DNA of 16,675 nt from Bacillota bacterium (GTDB taxonomy: Bacteria; Bacillota; Clostridia; Peptostreptococcales; Anaerovoracaceae). Location: contig JAFWDF010000015.1 in NCBI GenBank assembly GCA_017534025.1, positions 1 to 16,675 on the forward strand, written 5' to 3'. The notes under the pieces are model-generated. The model was not told where the DNA came from. It was given only the letters and a program-made list of their open reading frames with translations, and did not search any database. Below are positions 7,801-14,092 of this stretch, piece by piece (position 1 is the stretch's first letter; each line of letters opens with the position of its first letter). The translations under genes and the position numbers were made by a program.

Positions 7801-7983
7801 TCCAATTCGACCTGGTCCTCCAGTTCGACGTCCGCCCGGTCCGTGACCAAGACGGCGACTGTCACCATAACAGGACTGAAGGCAACGCAGACTTCGGTCA
7901 GCTACACGGCAACAGCATCATCCTACGGCAATTCGGCGAATCCTGGATCCTTCAGCGGAACACTGACGATTCCGGCTTATTAA
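4897..7983 (+). CDS. Cell-surface subtilisin-like (S8) serine protease with three SLH domains and InlB-type repeats
   Basis: The 1028-residue protein starts at ATG 4897 (AGGAGAGG just upstream). Residues 1-35 are a signal peptide (MKMRKKKRL then a hydrophobic core, cleavage after VHA). Three S-layer homology domains follow at about 38-82, 98-145 and 163-210, anchoring the protein non-covalently to cell-wall polymers. About residues 225-325 look like a propeptide/inhibitor region ([20 protein letters not shown]). The S8 catalytic domain (~335-600) shows Asp361 (AVVDTGVS), His394 ([10 protein letters not shown]), oxyanion Asn481 (AAAGND) and Ser544 ([11 protein letters not shown]), all intact. 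Two Listeria-Bacteroides (InlB B-type) beta repeats span ~604-672 and ~676-745, each ending in LYAHW. A Thr/Ser-rich C-terminal region (~745-1028) has no recognised family. It should degrade extracellular proteins or process surface proteins. The gene stands alone between its promoter and a hairpin. Confidence 0.93.
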   Translation: MKMRKKKRLSTGLAGCVLSLLLAVTMLPAPVPVHAAGTGFTDVPAGSWFEPYVQYVSDKGLMKGTSTTEFAPNTPLSRAMLVTILYRIDGTTYKASQSAFNDVKADNWFYNEVNWAAANGIVNGMGEGMFQPNGMISREQLALIMYRYAVNKGYTEAKSADLSSFTDAARVDSWAREGVEWAVASGLLSGKGDGILDPLGPATRAQVAAIIQRFVDQFVEGNAPTADYIVETAQMIIDNPVKLDGAAAAAEEDFTKRLILKTDGTKINFSDYKVIDYVVGPDNVFFLQFASISDAKNARANLANLSCVVYVEPDQYIGTDGEDVNASATNRSWGASLIGANAFADYVGQVSSGKVLVAVVDTGVSNHYFLNGRIASGGYDLVDNDRDPADMHSHGTHVAGTVVDCTPGLGNIQVLPVRVLNQEGAGTSANIGNGVRYATDKGAKVINLSLGGAWGKASNYMEDSINYAVSKGVTVVAAAGNDYGDTQYYSPARMKNIIVVGAIDQNKRKADFSNSGTSVDLTAPGVAIASTIPGGKFTEKSGTSMAAPHVAACAAMLKMEDSSRTPAQIETILKNTATDLGNAGWDRNYGSGMVNLSSLVKQICKVTFDANGGSVGTSGKTVFYGETYGTLPTPTRKGYGFDGWYTAASGGTRITNTSTVSATGSQTLYAHWTAGQSTVVFNANGGTVSPDSKTVTYGSAYGDLPVPTRTGYLSEGWFTAASGGTQITSSTTVSVTSTQTLYAHWKKVDYYTISWSKPANCTIAVNRTSSPSGAGTGTLNSGDKIYPNDVLKVTYTPATGYRVTSSGATNITVTGDVTSSQIYASAAVNSYTYNIVYKSKNGTTLGSSTMTQNYGTTATVSPRSFSGYVSPSSQSVRWDSTSAKTITFTYTPSSVGTITLKNNAWWWKNDDTHGIKYTVTVAYSNRTANSIKATVTWTNTITKNTYFGFWQKFKMVIGGASTGDVQLASNSTWSSSSTSARSVTKTATVTITGLKATQTSVSYTATASSYGNSANPGSFSGTLTIPAY

Positions 7984-7994
7984 TACTGTAATGA

Positions 7995-8058
7995 ATCCGC
8001 GTCAGCGGATACAGCCTGACAGGCAGCCTCCGCAGCCGGTAGCGGCTTCGGAGGCTGC
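7995..8058 (+). terminator. Tandem hairpins after the protease gene, probable terminator
   Basis: A small hairpin (ATCCGC 7995-8000, loop GTCA, GCGGAT 8005-8010) is followed by a strong one. In the latter GCAGCCTCCG (8023-8032) pairs perfectly with CGGAGGCTGC (8049-8058), and an inner AGCCG/CGGCT closes on a GTAG loop. There is no T run after it, so it may stabilise the mRNA 3' end or work as a T-poor terminator. Confidence 0.55.
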
Positions 8059-8099
8059 AGCATTATATGCGCCGGACGGAGTTTGATATAAGAAACTAC

Positions 8100-8128
8100 T
8101 TGAAAATCCTTATGAGTAGGAGTAAAAT
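8100..8128 (+). promoter_or_regulatory. Candidate promoter of the tct transporter operon
   Basis: TTGAAA (8100-8105), a 17-base spacer and TAAAAT (8123-8128) fit the sigma-A consensus well. The -35 is flanked by a short inverted repeat (CTACT and AGTAG), a possible operator. The predicted leader to ATG 8198 is about 60 bases. Confidence 0.6.
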
Positions 8129-8197
8129 TAGATCAAATCACTTGAACGCATTAAAGCGGACAGGTGATAAAGTGCAATTATTTATGAGGTGAAAGAA

Positions 8198-9226
8198 ATG
8201 AAAAAGAAATTATTCGCAGTGCTTCTGGCACTGGCTATGGTCATTTCCGTAACTGCCTGCGGAGGCAGTTCCTCCGGCGGCGCTTCCGCCGATGCGGATG
8301 CAGCGTATCCGACGAAAGACATTAACGGCATCGTACAGTGGGGAGAAGGCGGCGGCACGGACAATCTGGTGAGACCGCTCTGCACCGTGGCGGACGGTCT
8401 GTTGGACGTGAATCTGGTTGTCAGCAATGTACCGGGCGGCACCGGGTCCATCGCGACCACTCAGGTTTACAATGCGCCTGCGGACGGCTACAATCTGCTG
8501 CTGGGCGCGGAAAATCCGGCACTCTACCAGATTATGGACATCAGCGAACTGACTTATGACAATTTCGAAACGATTCTTCTGATCGGCAGTGAAGACGTTT
8601 CCATTGTCGTACCGAATGATTCGCCTTACAATTCCGTAACGGAACTGATTGAAGCGGCGAAGGCGGCAGACGGATCCATGATTTTTGCCGCTACCGGCGA
8701 AGGTGGCTCCCAGTGGCAGGCAGCCGGCCTGATCGGCGCGGTTACCGGCGCGAATTTCACCCAGCTTCCGCTGGATGGCGACGGGGACTGCCTGACTGCC
8801 GTAATGGGCAAGCAGGCGGACGTTACGACGATCAAGAGCTCGCAGGTTATGGAAGCGTATGAAGCCGGTACCGTCAAGATTCTGGCGACGATTACCGCGG
8901 AACCGGTTGCGGAGCTGCCGGGCACCAAGCCGATCGTGGAAGAGATTCCGGAATTCTCCGAATACCTCCCGTTCGGTCCGTTCTATGGCGTCTTTGTCAA
9001 GGAAGGTACCCCGCAGAATGTGCTCGACACACTGTCTGAAGTATTTACGGAAGCATTCAATTCCGAGGAATATCAGACCGTGCTGAAGAATCTGAACATT
9101 AAGCCGCTGGGCATTGCCGGCGAAGAAGCAAACAGCTACATCGATAACTGGACGAAGTCTACTGCCAAGGCGCTGTACAACGCAAAGCTCATCGATAAAT
9201 CACCGGCTGAACTGGGTCTCGAGTAA
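8198..9226 (+). CDS. tctC: Tripartite tricarboxylate transporter substrate-binding lipoprotein (TctC family)
   Basis: The 342-residue protein starts at ATG 8198 behind GAGGTG; the GTG at 8189 in frame overlaps that ribosome binding site. Residues 1-20 form a lipoprotein signal peptide with the lipobox SVTAC and acylated Cys21, followed by a Ser/Gly/Ala-rich linker, so the mature protein is tethered to the outer face of the membrane. The body has the TctC/Bug features: YPTKDINGIVQWGEGGGTDN (the ligand-facing first lobe), VVSNVPGGTGSIA, APADGYNLLLG, and the late GPFYGVFVKEGTPQNVLDTL. It captures a carboxylated solute for the TctA/TctB membrane unit encoded next. The substrate is not predictable; the SDR at the end of the operon points to an organic acid or sugar acid. 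Confidence 0.9.
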   Translation: MKKKLFAVLLALAMVISVTACGGSSSGGASADADAAYPTKDINGIVQWGEGGGTDNLVRPLCTVADGLLDVNLVVSNVPGGTGSIATTQVYNAPADGYNLLLGAENPALYQIMDISELTYDNFETILLIGSEDVSIVVPNDSPYNSVTELIEAAKAADGSMIFAATGEGGSQWQAAGLIGAVTGANFTQLPLDGDGDCLTAVMGKQADVTTIKSSQVMEAYEAGTVKILATITAEPVAELPGTKPIVEEIPEFSEYLPFGPFYGVFVKEGTPQNVLDTLSEVFTEAFNSEEYQTVLKNLNIKPLGIAGEEANSYIDNWTKSTAKALYNAKLIDKSPAELGLE

Positions 9227-9278
9227 CGAGGCGGCAACCGTCAGGAAAGCGTTACAATTTGTTCGATTTTGAAAATGG

Positions 9279-9319
9279 AGAGCCATCAATCTTCCTTTCG
9301 CGGGAGGGTTGGTGGCTCT
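9279..9319 (+). repeat. 17-bp intercistronic RNA hairpin between tctC and tctB
   Basis: Bases 9279-9295 pair with 9303-9319 over 17 positions around a seven-base loop (9296-9302), with three G-U pairs and no mismatch. The G-U pairs would be A-C mismatches on the opposite strand, so the structure is specific to the + RNA. No T run follows, so it is more likely a stabiliser or partial attenuator than a full terminator. That would let the binding protein be made in excess of the membrane subunits. Confidence 0.6.
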
Positions 9320-9362
9320 AAATAGAATGTATAGTTACAGAAAATTTTCCGGGAGATGAATT

Positions 9363-9851
9363 ATGGATCAGAAACCAAAAACAGATATGACCGGGCCGGG
9401 TGAGCGGGGATTTATCCTGCTGCTGCTGGTGCTGGGCATTTATATCACCATAGAATCCTGGAAAATGTATCAGGATTCACCGATGCTGTCCGGTTACGGT
9501 ACTGTGCCGCTGATCTGCGGAGTGCTTCTCAGTGTATTGTCCGCCTTTGCTCTGGTGCGGGCGCTGATGATGGAAAGTGAGATCAGGGGCCTGCCGGCCG
9601 GAGAAAAAGCGAAGAAGACAGTGCAGCATCTCTTTTCCAGAGATGTGGTGATTACACTGGGGCTGATCGTTCTCTACTGTATTTCGATGGCACTGGGCGC
9701 GCCGTTCATTATTGCGACGCCGGTCTTCCTCTGGGTTAGCATGACCTATCTGCGGCGGGGGCAGTATCTGAAAAATGTTCTGTATTCCGCCATCGTTTTT
9801 GCATTTGTATATCTCGTATTCCACGTTGGTTTCAGCGTGGTGCTGCCATAG
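9363..9851 (+). CDS. tctB: Tripartite tricarboxylate transporter small membrane subunit (TctB family)
   Basis: The 162-residue protein has about four hydrophobic helices: residues ~17-35 (ILLLLVLGIYITIES), ~45-68 (GYGTVPLICGVLLSVLSA), ~97-130 (a long or paired segment) and ~138-160. This is the usual size and topology of TctB, the poorly conserved small subunit of TTT systems. Identity rests largely on position between TctC and TctA, plus the GYGTVPLI motif near the second helix. ATG 9363 has GGGAGA upstream. It ends with TAG 12 bases before tctA, so the two membrane subunits are co-translated. Transport is driven by an ion gradient in studied members. Confidence 0.87.
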   Translation: MDQKPKTDMTGPGERGFILLLLVLGIYITIESWKMYQDSPMLSGYGTVPLICGVLLSVLSAFALVRALMMESEIRGLPAGEKAKKTVQHLFSRDVVITLGLIVLYCISMALGAPFIIATPVFLWVSMTYLRRGQYLKNVLYSAIVFAFVYLVFHVGFSVVLP

Positions 9852-9863
9852 GAGGGGCAAAGC

Positions 9864-11438
9864 ATGGATATTCTGACTTATCTCGCGGCGCCCCTGCTGA
9901 ATCCTCTCAGTCTGGGCATGATCGCGCTGGGCGTTTTTCTGGGCGTATATATCGGCGCCATTCCCGGCCTGTCGGCCACCATGGCCATTTCCCTGCTGGT
10001 TTCTTTTACCTACGGATGGGATGTGAATACGGCGCTTGCCATTATGGTGGGCATCTACTGCGGCGTGGTTTACGGTGGGTCGCGGTCGGCGATTCTGCTG
10101 AATATACCCGGTGCGCCGGCGGCGGTGGCCACGGCGCTGGACGGCTATCCGCTGGCGAAGAAAGGCCTGGCCGGGAAGGCGATCGGCGTGACGACCATCG
10201 CTTCGGTGATCGGCGGATTCATCGGAATTATTCTGCTGGCGGTGTGCGCGCCTCTGATTTCCGGTATTGCCCTGAAATTCAGCCCGATTGATTATCTGCT
10301 GCTGGCCTGCATGGGCCTGATGATGGTGGGAAGCATCGGCGGAAAAAGCATGGTCAAAGGGTTTATTTCCGCGGTCATCGGGGTTTCGCTCGGCATGATC
10401 GGCATGGATTCCATGACGGCATCCATGCGGTTTACCTATGGAAATATTTATCTGTCCACCGGCATTGATTATATTGTCGCCATGATCGGCCTGTTCGGCA
10501 TATCGGAGGTGCTGACGCAGGTACTGGATCTGAAGGCTCCGATCGTCAAACAGAAAGTGGATAAGATCGTTCCGGATTTGCCGGATGTGGTGAAGCATCT
10601 GCCGCTGACCATCCGTTCATCGCTGGTGGGAACGCTGATCGGGGCCCTGCCGGGTGCCGGCGGGGACCTTGCGGCACTGATCTCCTATGATCAGGCGAAA
10701 CGAACGGTCAAAAATCCGGAAGTGCCGTTCGGAGAAGGCGCCATGGAAGGCCTGGTTGCACCGGAAGCGGCAAACAATGCAGCCATCGGCGGCGCATTCA
10801 TTCCGATGCTCACGCTGGGCATACCGGGAGATTCGGTTACGGCCATTCTCATCGGTGCCCTGACCATTCAGGGACTGCAGCCGGGGCCGCTGCTTCTGAC
10901 CAATACGCCGGATCTCTTCTATTTCATTGTAGGTTCTCTGGTGCTGGCAAATATCTTCCTATTGGTGTTCGGGCTGACGGGCATTCGCATTTTCGCAAAA
11001 ATCGTGGAGATCCCGAAAGGCATTCTGATGCCGGCGATCGTCATCCTGTCGGTGATCGGTGTATATTCGCTGAATAACAGCCTGTACGATATTTTCTGGA
11101 TGGTCGGTTTCGGTGTACTGGGCTATTTCCTGAAAAGATACGACTTTCCGGTTGCGCCGGCGGTGCTGGGCATCATACTTGCCAGCCTGCTGGAGAAAAA
11201 TTTCCGCCGTGCCGTCATCATGCACGGAAGCATTGCGGGTATTTTAAAAGCCATGTTCACTTCCCCGATTTCACTGATTCTGCTGGCAGTGATCGTATTC
11301 ATGCTGCTGTCGCAGAGAAAACACGTGCTGGCGGTGGAAGAGGAACTGGAGGAAGAAGCGCTGGAAGAGGAAATTCTGTATGAAAAAGCAGCGGAAGCAT
11401 CCGGGGAGGCAGAAGGACCGGAGAAAGTGGAGAACTAA
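9864..11438 (+). CDS. tctA: Tripartite tricarboxylate transporter large membrane subunit (TctA family)
   Basis: The 524-residue permease starts at ATG 9864 behind AGGAGGGG. It has about twelve hydrophobic helices and the TctA signature motifs: GAIPGLSATMAISLL near the N-terminus, ALDGYPLAKKGLAGKA, GALPGAGGDLAALISYDQAK in the second half, and GLVAPEAANNAAIGGAFIPM followed by LTLGIPGDS. These re-entrant Gly/Pro-rich loops form the substrate path in the family. It is the translocating subunit working with TctB and the TctC lipoprotein. An unusual feature is a Glu-rich hydrophilic tail of ~33 residues after the last helix (EEELEEEALEEEILYEKAA and on), longer than the short tails I associate with this family. 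Two bases separate its stop from the SDR gene. Confidence 0.95.
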   Translation: MDILTYLAAPLLNPLSLGMIALGVFLGVYIGAIPGLSATMAISLLVSFTYGWDVNTALAIMVGIYCGVVYGGSRSAILLNIPGAPAAVATALDGYPLAKKGLAGKAIGVTTIASVIGGFIGIILLAVCAPLISGIALKFSPIDYLLLACMGLMMVGSIGGKSMVKGFISAVIGVSLGMIGMDSMTASMRFTYGNIYLSTGIDYIVAMIGLFGISEVLTQVLDLKAPIVKQKVDKIVPDLPDVVKHLPLTIRSSLVGTLIGALPGAGGDLAALISYDQAKRTVKNPEVPFGEGAMEGLVAPEAANNAAIGGAFIPMLTLGIPGDSVTAILIGALTIQGLQPGPLLLTNTPDLFYFIVGSLVLANIFLLVFGLTGIRIFAKIVEIPKGILMPAIVILSVIGVYSLNNSLYDIFWMVGFGVLGYFLKRYDFPVAPAVLGIILASLLEKNFRRAVIMHGSIAGILKAMFTSPISLILLAVIVFMLLSQRKHVLAVEEELEEEALEEEILYEKAAEASGEAEGPEKVEN

Positions 11439-11440
11439 CC

Positions 11441-12214
11441 ATGAATGATTTTATGAAAAAATTCAGTCTGGAAGGAAAGAAAGCGATTATTACCGGCGGG
11501 GCGCACGGCCTCGATTACGGAATCGCGGAAGGCTTCCGGGATGCCGGGGCGGAAATCGTCCTGATGGATATTAATGAAAAGGTTCACGAAGCGGCAGCTT
11601 CCCTGAGCCGTCCGGAAACGCCGGTATACGGCGTGGTCGGAGACGTATCGGATAAAGCCAGCCTGGAGAAGGCTTATGCGGAGTGCCTGGAAAAACTGGG
11701 CGGCCGGGTGGATATACTGGTAAACGGCGCCGGTATTCAGTACCGCAGCCTGGCGGAGGATTTCCCGGAAGATATGTTCCGAAAGATTCTGGATGTCAAC
11801 CTGGTGGGGCTGTTTCTGATGTCCCAGCTGGCCGGCCGGACGATGCTGCAGCAGGGGTACGGCCGGATCATTAACATCGCCTCCCTGTCCTCCTTCTTCG
11901 GGGCTTCCATGATCGCCGGGTATACCGCCAGCAAGGGCGGCGTGGCGCAGCTGACCAAGGTGCTGTCCACGGAATGGGCCGGCAGAGGGGTTAATGTTAA
12001 TGCCATTGCGCCCGGCTATATGAAGACGGAGCTGACGGCGGACATCGAAACGAAGAATCCGGAGCAGTATAAAAGTGTTATTACCCGGATCCCGAAGGGG
12101 CGCTGGGGCAGTGCGGAGGATCTGAAAGGGATCACGGTTTTCCTGGCGTCCGACGCATCGGAATACATCACTGGCACGGTGATTCTGGTGGACGGCGGAT
12201 ATGCGGTGAAATAG
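11441..12214 (+). CDS. Short-chain dehydrogenase/reductase, sugar-acid (KduD/gluconate dehydrogenase-like) type
   Basis: The 257-residue classical SDR has catalytic Ser148 (NIASLSS), Tyr161 and Lys165 (YTASKGG), the NGAG motif and the C-terminal VNAIAPGYMKTEL and GTVILVDGGYAVK. Asp43 at the end of the second beta strand predicts NAD(H) preference. The cofactor motif reads TGGAHGLDYGIA (18-29), so the third Gly of TGxxxGxG is Asp25, a departure from the norm. Overall it resembles 2-deoxy-D-gluconate 3-dehydrogenase/KduD-like enzymes, which oxidise a hydroxyl of a sugar acid. The gene starts two bases after tctA and ends at a strong terminator, so it is the last gene of the transporter operon. 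It probably acts on the imported compound or its product. The exact substrate is unknown. Confidence 0.88.
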   Translation: MNDFMKKFSLEGKKAIITGGAHGLDYGIAEGFRDAGAEIVLMDINEKVHEAAASLSRPETPVYGVVGDVSDKASLEKAYAECLEKLGGRVDILVNGAGIQYRSLAEDFPEDMFRKILDVNLVGLFLMSQLAGRTMLQQGYGRIINIASLSSFFGASMIAGYTASKGGVAQLTKVLSTEWAGRGVNVNAIAPGYMKTELTADIETKNPEQYKSVITRIPKGRWGSAEDLKGITVFLASDASEYITGTVILVDGGYAVK

Positions 12215-12246
12215 GAACGAAATCCGAGATGCGCAATAAAAAAACA

Positions 12247-12300
12247 ACGAAAAACGCTGACCGTAATGGTCAGCGTTTTTCGTCGGTTTTTGTTTGTTTT
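12247..12300 (+). terminator. Strong terminator at the end of the tct-SDR operon
   Basis: A perfect 16-bp inverted repeat, ACGAAAAACGCTGACC (12247-12262) and GGTCAGCGTTTTTCGT (12268-12283), has a GTAAT loop and is followed by a T-rich run (12287-12300). A-rich sequence on the left flank means it could also terminate minus-strand transcripts. Confidence 0.92.
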
Positions 12301-12313
12301 AGTAGGAGAGTTT

Positions 12314-12406
12314 ATGAAAAGAATTTTCTGTTTTGCGTTTTTTTCTTTGCCTTTCGACACTGTAAGTATACGGCTTCAAAATGAAGATCCGGCACGCAAT
12401 TCGTGA
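12314..12406 (+). CDS. Candidate Phe-rich small ORF (possible leader peptide) ahead of aroE
   Basis: This 30-codon ORF lies in the otherwise gene-free stretch 12215-12540. ATG 12314 is preceded by AGGAG (12304-12308) at five bases, a ribosome binding site as good as those of real genes here. The peptide starts MKRIFCFAFFSLPF, with five Phe in its first 14 residues, and then runs on with a polar tail (DTVSIRLQNEDPARNS). The start resembles the E. coli pheA leader peptide ([15 protein letters not shown]). The gene downstream belongs to the pathway that makes Phe, so a leader peptide is an attractive idea. Against it, the local DNA is T-rich, so Phe codons arise easily, no classic terminator with a T run lies between it and aroE, and no clear promoter lies upstream. 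Low to moderate confidence. Confidence 0.35.
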   Translation: MKRIFCFAFFSLPFDTVSIRLQNEDPARNS

Positions 12407-12409
12407 AAG

Positions 12410-12460
12410 CTCTGTAGATCTTCTGTGAAGAACCGGTGAAGAAATCGGTATATTACAGAG
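12410..12460 (+). other. Potential branched leader structure / inverted repeat upstream of aroE
   Basis: CTCTGTA (12410-12416) pairs perfectly with TACAGAG (12454-12460). The enclosed sequence can form two small hairpins: TCTTC/GAAGA (12419-12431) and ACCG/CGGT (12432-12449). Together this would be a three-way junction starting four bases after the stop of the mini-ORF. The same stretch carries phased GTGAA(G) repeats, so it may instead be a DNA-level operator next to the aroE -10. No T-box sequence (TGGNACC) is seen. Confidence 0.3.
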
Positions 12461-12473
12461 TGAAGAAAAAAGG

Positions 12474-12479
12474 TATAAT
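12474..12479 (+). promoter_or_regulatory. Candidate -10 element of the aroE promoter
   Basis: A perfect TATAAT lies 62 bases ahead of the aroE GTG. The hexamer 17 bases upstream (TATTAC, 12451-12456) is a poor -35, so an activator or the GTGAAG repeats just upstream may be needed. Confidence 0.5.
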
Positions 12480-12540
12480 AGACAATAACAGGGCAGAATT
12501 TCCTGTATCCATCATGCTCATAATATTAAGGAGGCGCATT

Positions 12541-13407
12541 GTGATCAGAGACATCGGAGTTAATACCGGCCTGGCGGCCATCATTGGCACGGATATCGGA
12601 CACAGCAAATCGCCGGCCATGATGAACGCGGCGTTTCAAAAGCTGGACATGGACGCGTATTATTACGCCATGAATATTAAGGAAGAAGATTTCGGAACCG
12701 TGCTCCGGGCGCTGCCGAAAATGAATTTTATCGGCCTGACCATTACCATTCCATATAAAATTGAAGTCATGCAGTATCTCGACGAGATCGATCCGTTGGC
12801 GGAGATCATCGGTGCAGTCAATACAATCCGGATCCGGGACGGCCGGATGAAGGGATTCAATACAGATGGCGAGGGATTTGTGCGCGGGCTGGAAAAAGAT
12901 CTGGGCGTGGATACCGCGGAAAGCACTTTTCTGGTCATCGGTGCCGGCGGCGTGTCCCGGGCGATCATGACGGTGCTGGCATCCCGCAAAGCCGGGGCGG
13001 CGAATCCGGGGCGGATTTACCTGGCCAACCGGACCGTGGAAAAGGCCAGGGCACTTTGTGATAAGCTCAATGCACAGGTCTGCAGCTGCTGCGTGCCGAT
13101 CGGTTTGGATGATATTCCGGAGTACATCCGGGAAGCGGATGTGCTGGTCAATGCCACCAATGTCGGCATGCCGCCGATGGAAGGCCGGGCGCCGCTGGAT
13201 CTCTCTCTGCTCCGCAGCGACCTGGTGGTGGCGGATGTCATATATAATCCGGAAAAGACTGCGCTGCTGCAGGAGGCCGAACGGCTCGGATGCCGATGGG
13301 TCAACGGAAAGAGCCTGCTGATCCATCAGGGCTGCATGGCCTTCGGGATCTTTACGGACCGGGAAGCGCCGGCGGAAGATATGCGCAAAGCGGTTTTTGG
13401 TCATTGA
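12541..13407 (+). CDS. aroE: Shikimate dehydrogenase (AroE family)
   Basis: This 288-residue enzyme interconverts 3-dehydroshikimate and shikimate in the aromatic pathway. GTG 12541 is chosen because AAGGAGG (12528-12534) sits six bases upstream; the frame is open further 5' but lacks such a site. Substrate-site residues are visible: HSKSP (21-25), catalytic Lys73 (TIPYK) and Asp109 (FNTDG). The Rossmann loop is GAGGVSR (134-140), and NRT (163-165) at the end of the next strand is typical of NADP-specific AroE. The C-terminal GKSLLIHQGCMAFGIFT completes the family pattern. Length and motifs are normal. Quinate/shikimate dehydrogenase (YdiB/QuiB-like) is a possible alternative given the acid transporter operon upstream, but a strong terminator separates the two. 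nrdG follows after 65 bases. Confidence 0.92.
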   Translation: MIRDIGVNTGLAAIIGTDIGHSKSPAMMNAAFQKLDMDAYYYAMNIKEEDFGTVLRALPKMNFIGLTITIPYKIEVMQYLDEIDPLAEIIGAVNTIRIRDGRMKGFNTDGEGFVRGLEKDLGVDTAESTFLVIGAGGVSRAIMTVLASRKAGAANPGRIYLANRTVEKARALCDKLNAQVCSCCVPIGLDDIPEYIREADVLVNATNVGMPPMEGRAPLDLSLLRSDLVVADVIYNPEKTALLQEAERLGCRWVNGKSLLIHQGCMAFGIFTDREAPAEDMRKAVFGH

Positions 13408-13472
13408 GCGCACGGAAGGAATATGATATAGTTTACGGGACTGTTTGAAAGGTTTCACGGGCAGGTGCGGAC

Positions 13473-14033
13473 ATGAATTATGCTACAATAAAAAAACGGG
13501 ATATTGCCAACGGGCCGGGTGTTCGGGTGTCGCTTTACGTCAGCGGGTGCACCCATCACTGCAAAGGCTGCTTCAATCCGGAAACATGGGATTTTAACAG
13601 CGGGAAGCCCTTTGACGATCTGGTCGCCTATGACATCATCCGGGAACTGTCGCCGGGTTTTATCCGGGGATTTTCGCTGCTCGGCGGCGAGCCGTTCGAA
13701 CCGCAGAACAGTGAAGTGCTGGCAGATCTTCTGAAACTGATCCGGGGCACGTATCCGGATAAGACCATCTGGTGCTACAGCGGGTATCTATTGGATGAGC
13801 AGTTGCTGCGGGGGATTCCGGGAAACCCGGATAAAATCATGGAAATGCTGTCCTGCATAGATGTGCTGGTGGACGGCGAATTTGTTGAAGAAAAGAAAGT
13901 AACCGACCTTCGCTTCCGCGGGTCCACAAACCAGCGGATCATTGATGTGCCGAAGTCTCTGGCGGCCGGCGAAGTTGTTCTCTGGGAGGACGACAGTGAC
14001 TTTGCAGCCATGGCGGATGAGGATGAGGAATAG
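13473..14033 (+). CDS. nrdG: Anaerobic ribonucleoside-triphosphate reductase activating protein (NrdG)
   Basis: The 186-residue radical SAM enzyme generates the glycyl radical on the class III reductase NrdD using S-adenosylmethionine and a [4Fe-4S] cluster. Visible features are the N-terminal IANGPGVRVSLYVSGC, the cluster motif Cys26-x3-Cys30-x2-Cys33 (CTHHCKGC) followed by FNPETWDF, GGEP at 71-74, and DVLVDGEF with the late RFRGSTNQRIID that marks NrdG. AGGTG lies five bases ahead of ATG 13473. The last ~20 residues are very acidic (WEDDSDFAAMADEDEE). No nrdD is present in the window on either side, although the pair is often adjacent. dut follows after 59 bases, and both act in deoxynucleotide supply. 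Confidence 0.94.
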   Translation: MNYATIKKRDIANGPGVRVSLYVSGCTHHCKGCFNPETWDFNSGKPFDDLVAYDIIRELSPGFIRGFSLLGGEPFEPQNSEVLADLLKLIRGTYPDKTIWCYSGYLLDEQLLRGIPGNPDKIMEMLSCIDVLVDGEFVEEKKVTDLRFRGSTNQRIIDVPKSLAAGEVVLWEDDSDFAAMADEDEE

Positions 14034-14092
14034 CGCAGCCGGGCGCAATGTTGCGGGAAGACTGCCCGAAGACGCAGAAAAGGAATTATATA

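Noticed and set aside
9276..9326. 16-codon ORF starting MESHQSSFRG between tctC and tctB.
   Set aside because: No ribosome binding site, and the bases are fully explained by the hairpin arms.
9477..10598. 373-codon minus-strand frame opposite tctB/tctA.
   Set aside because: It spans the antisense of two real genes and has shadow-like composition.
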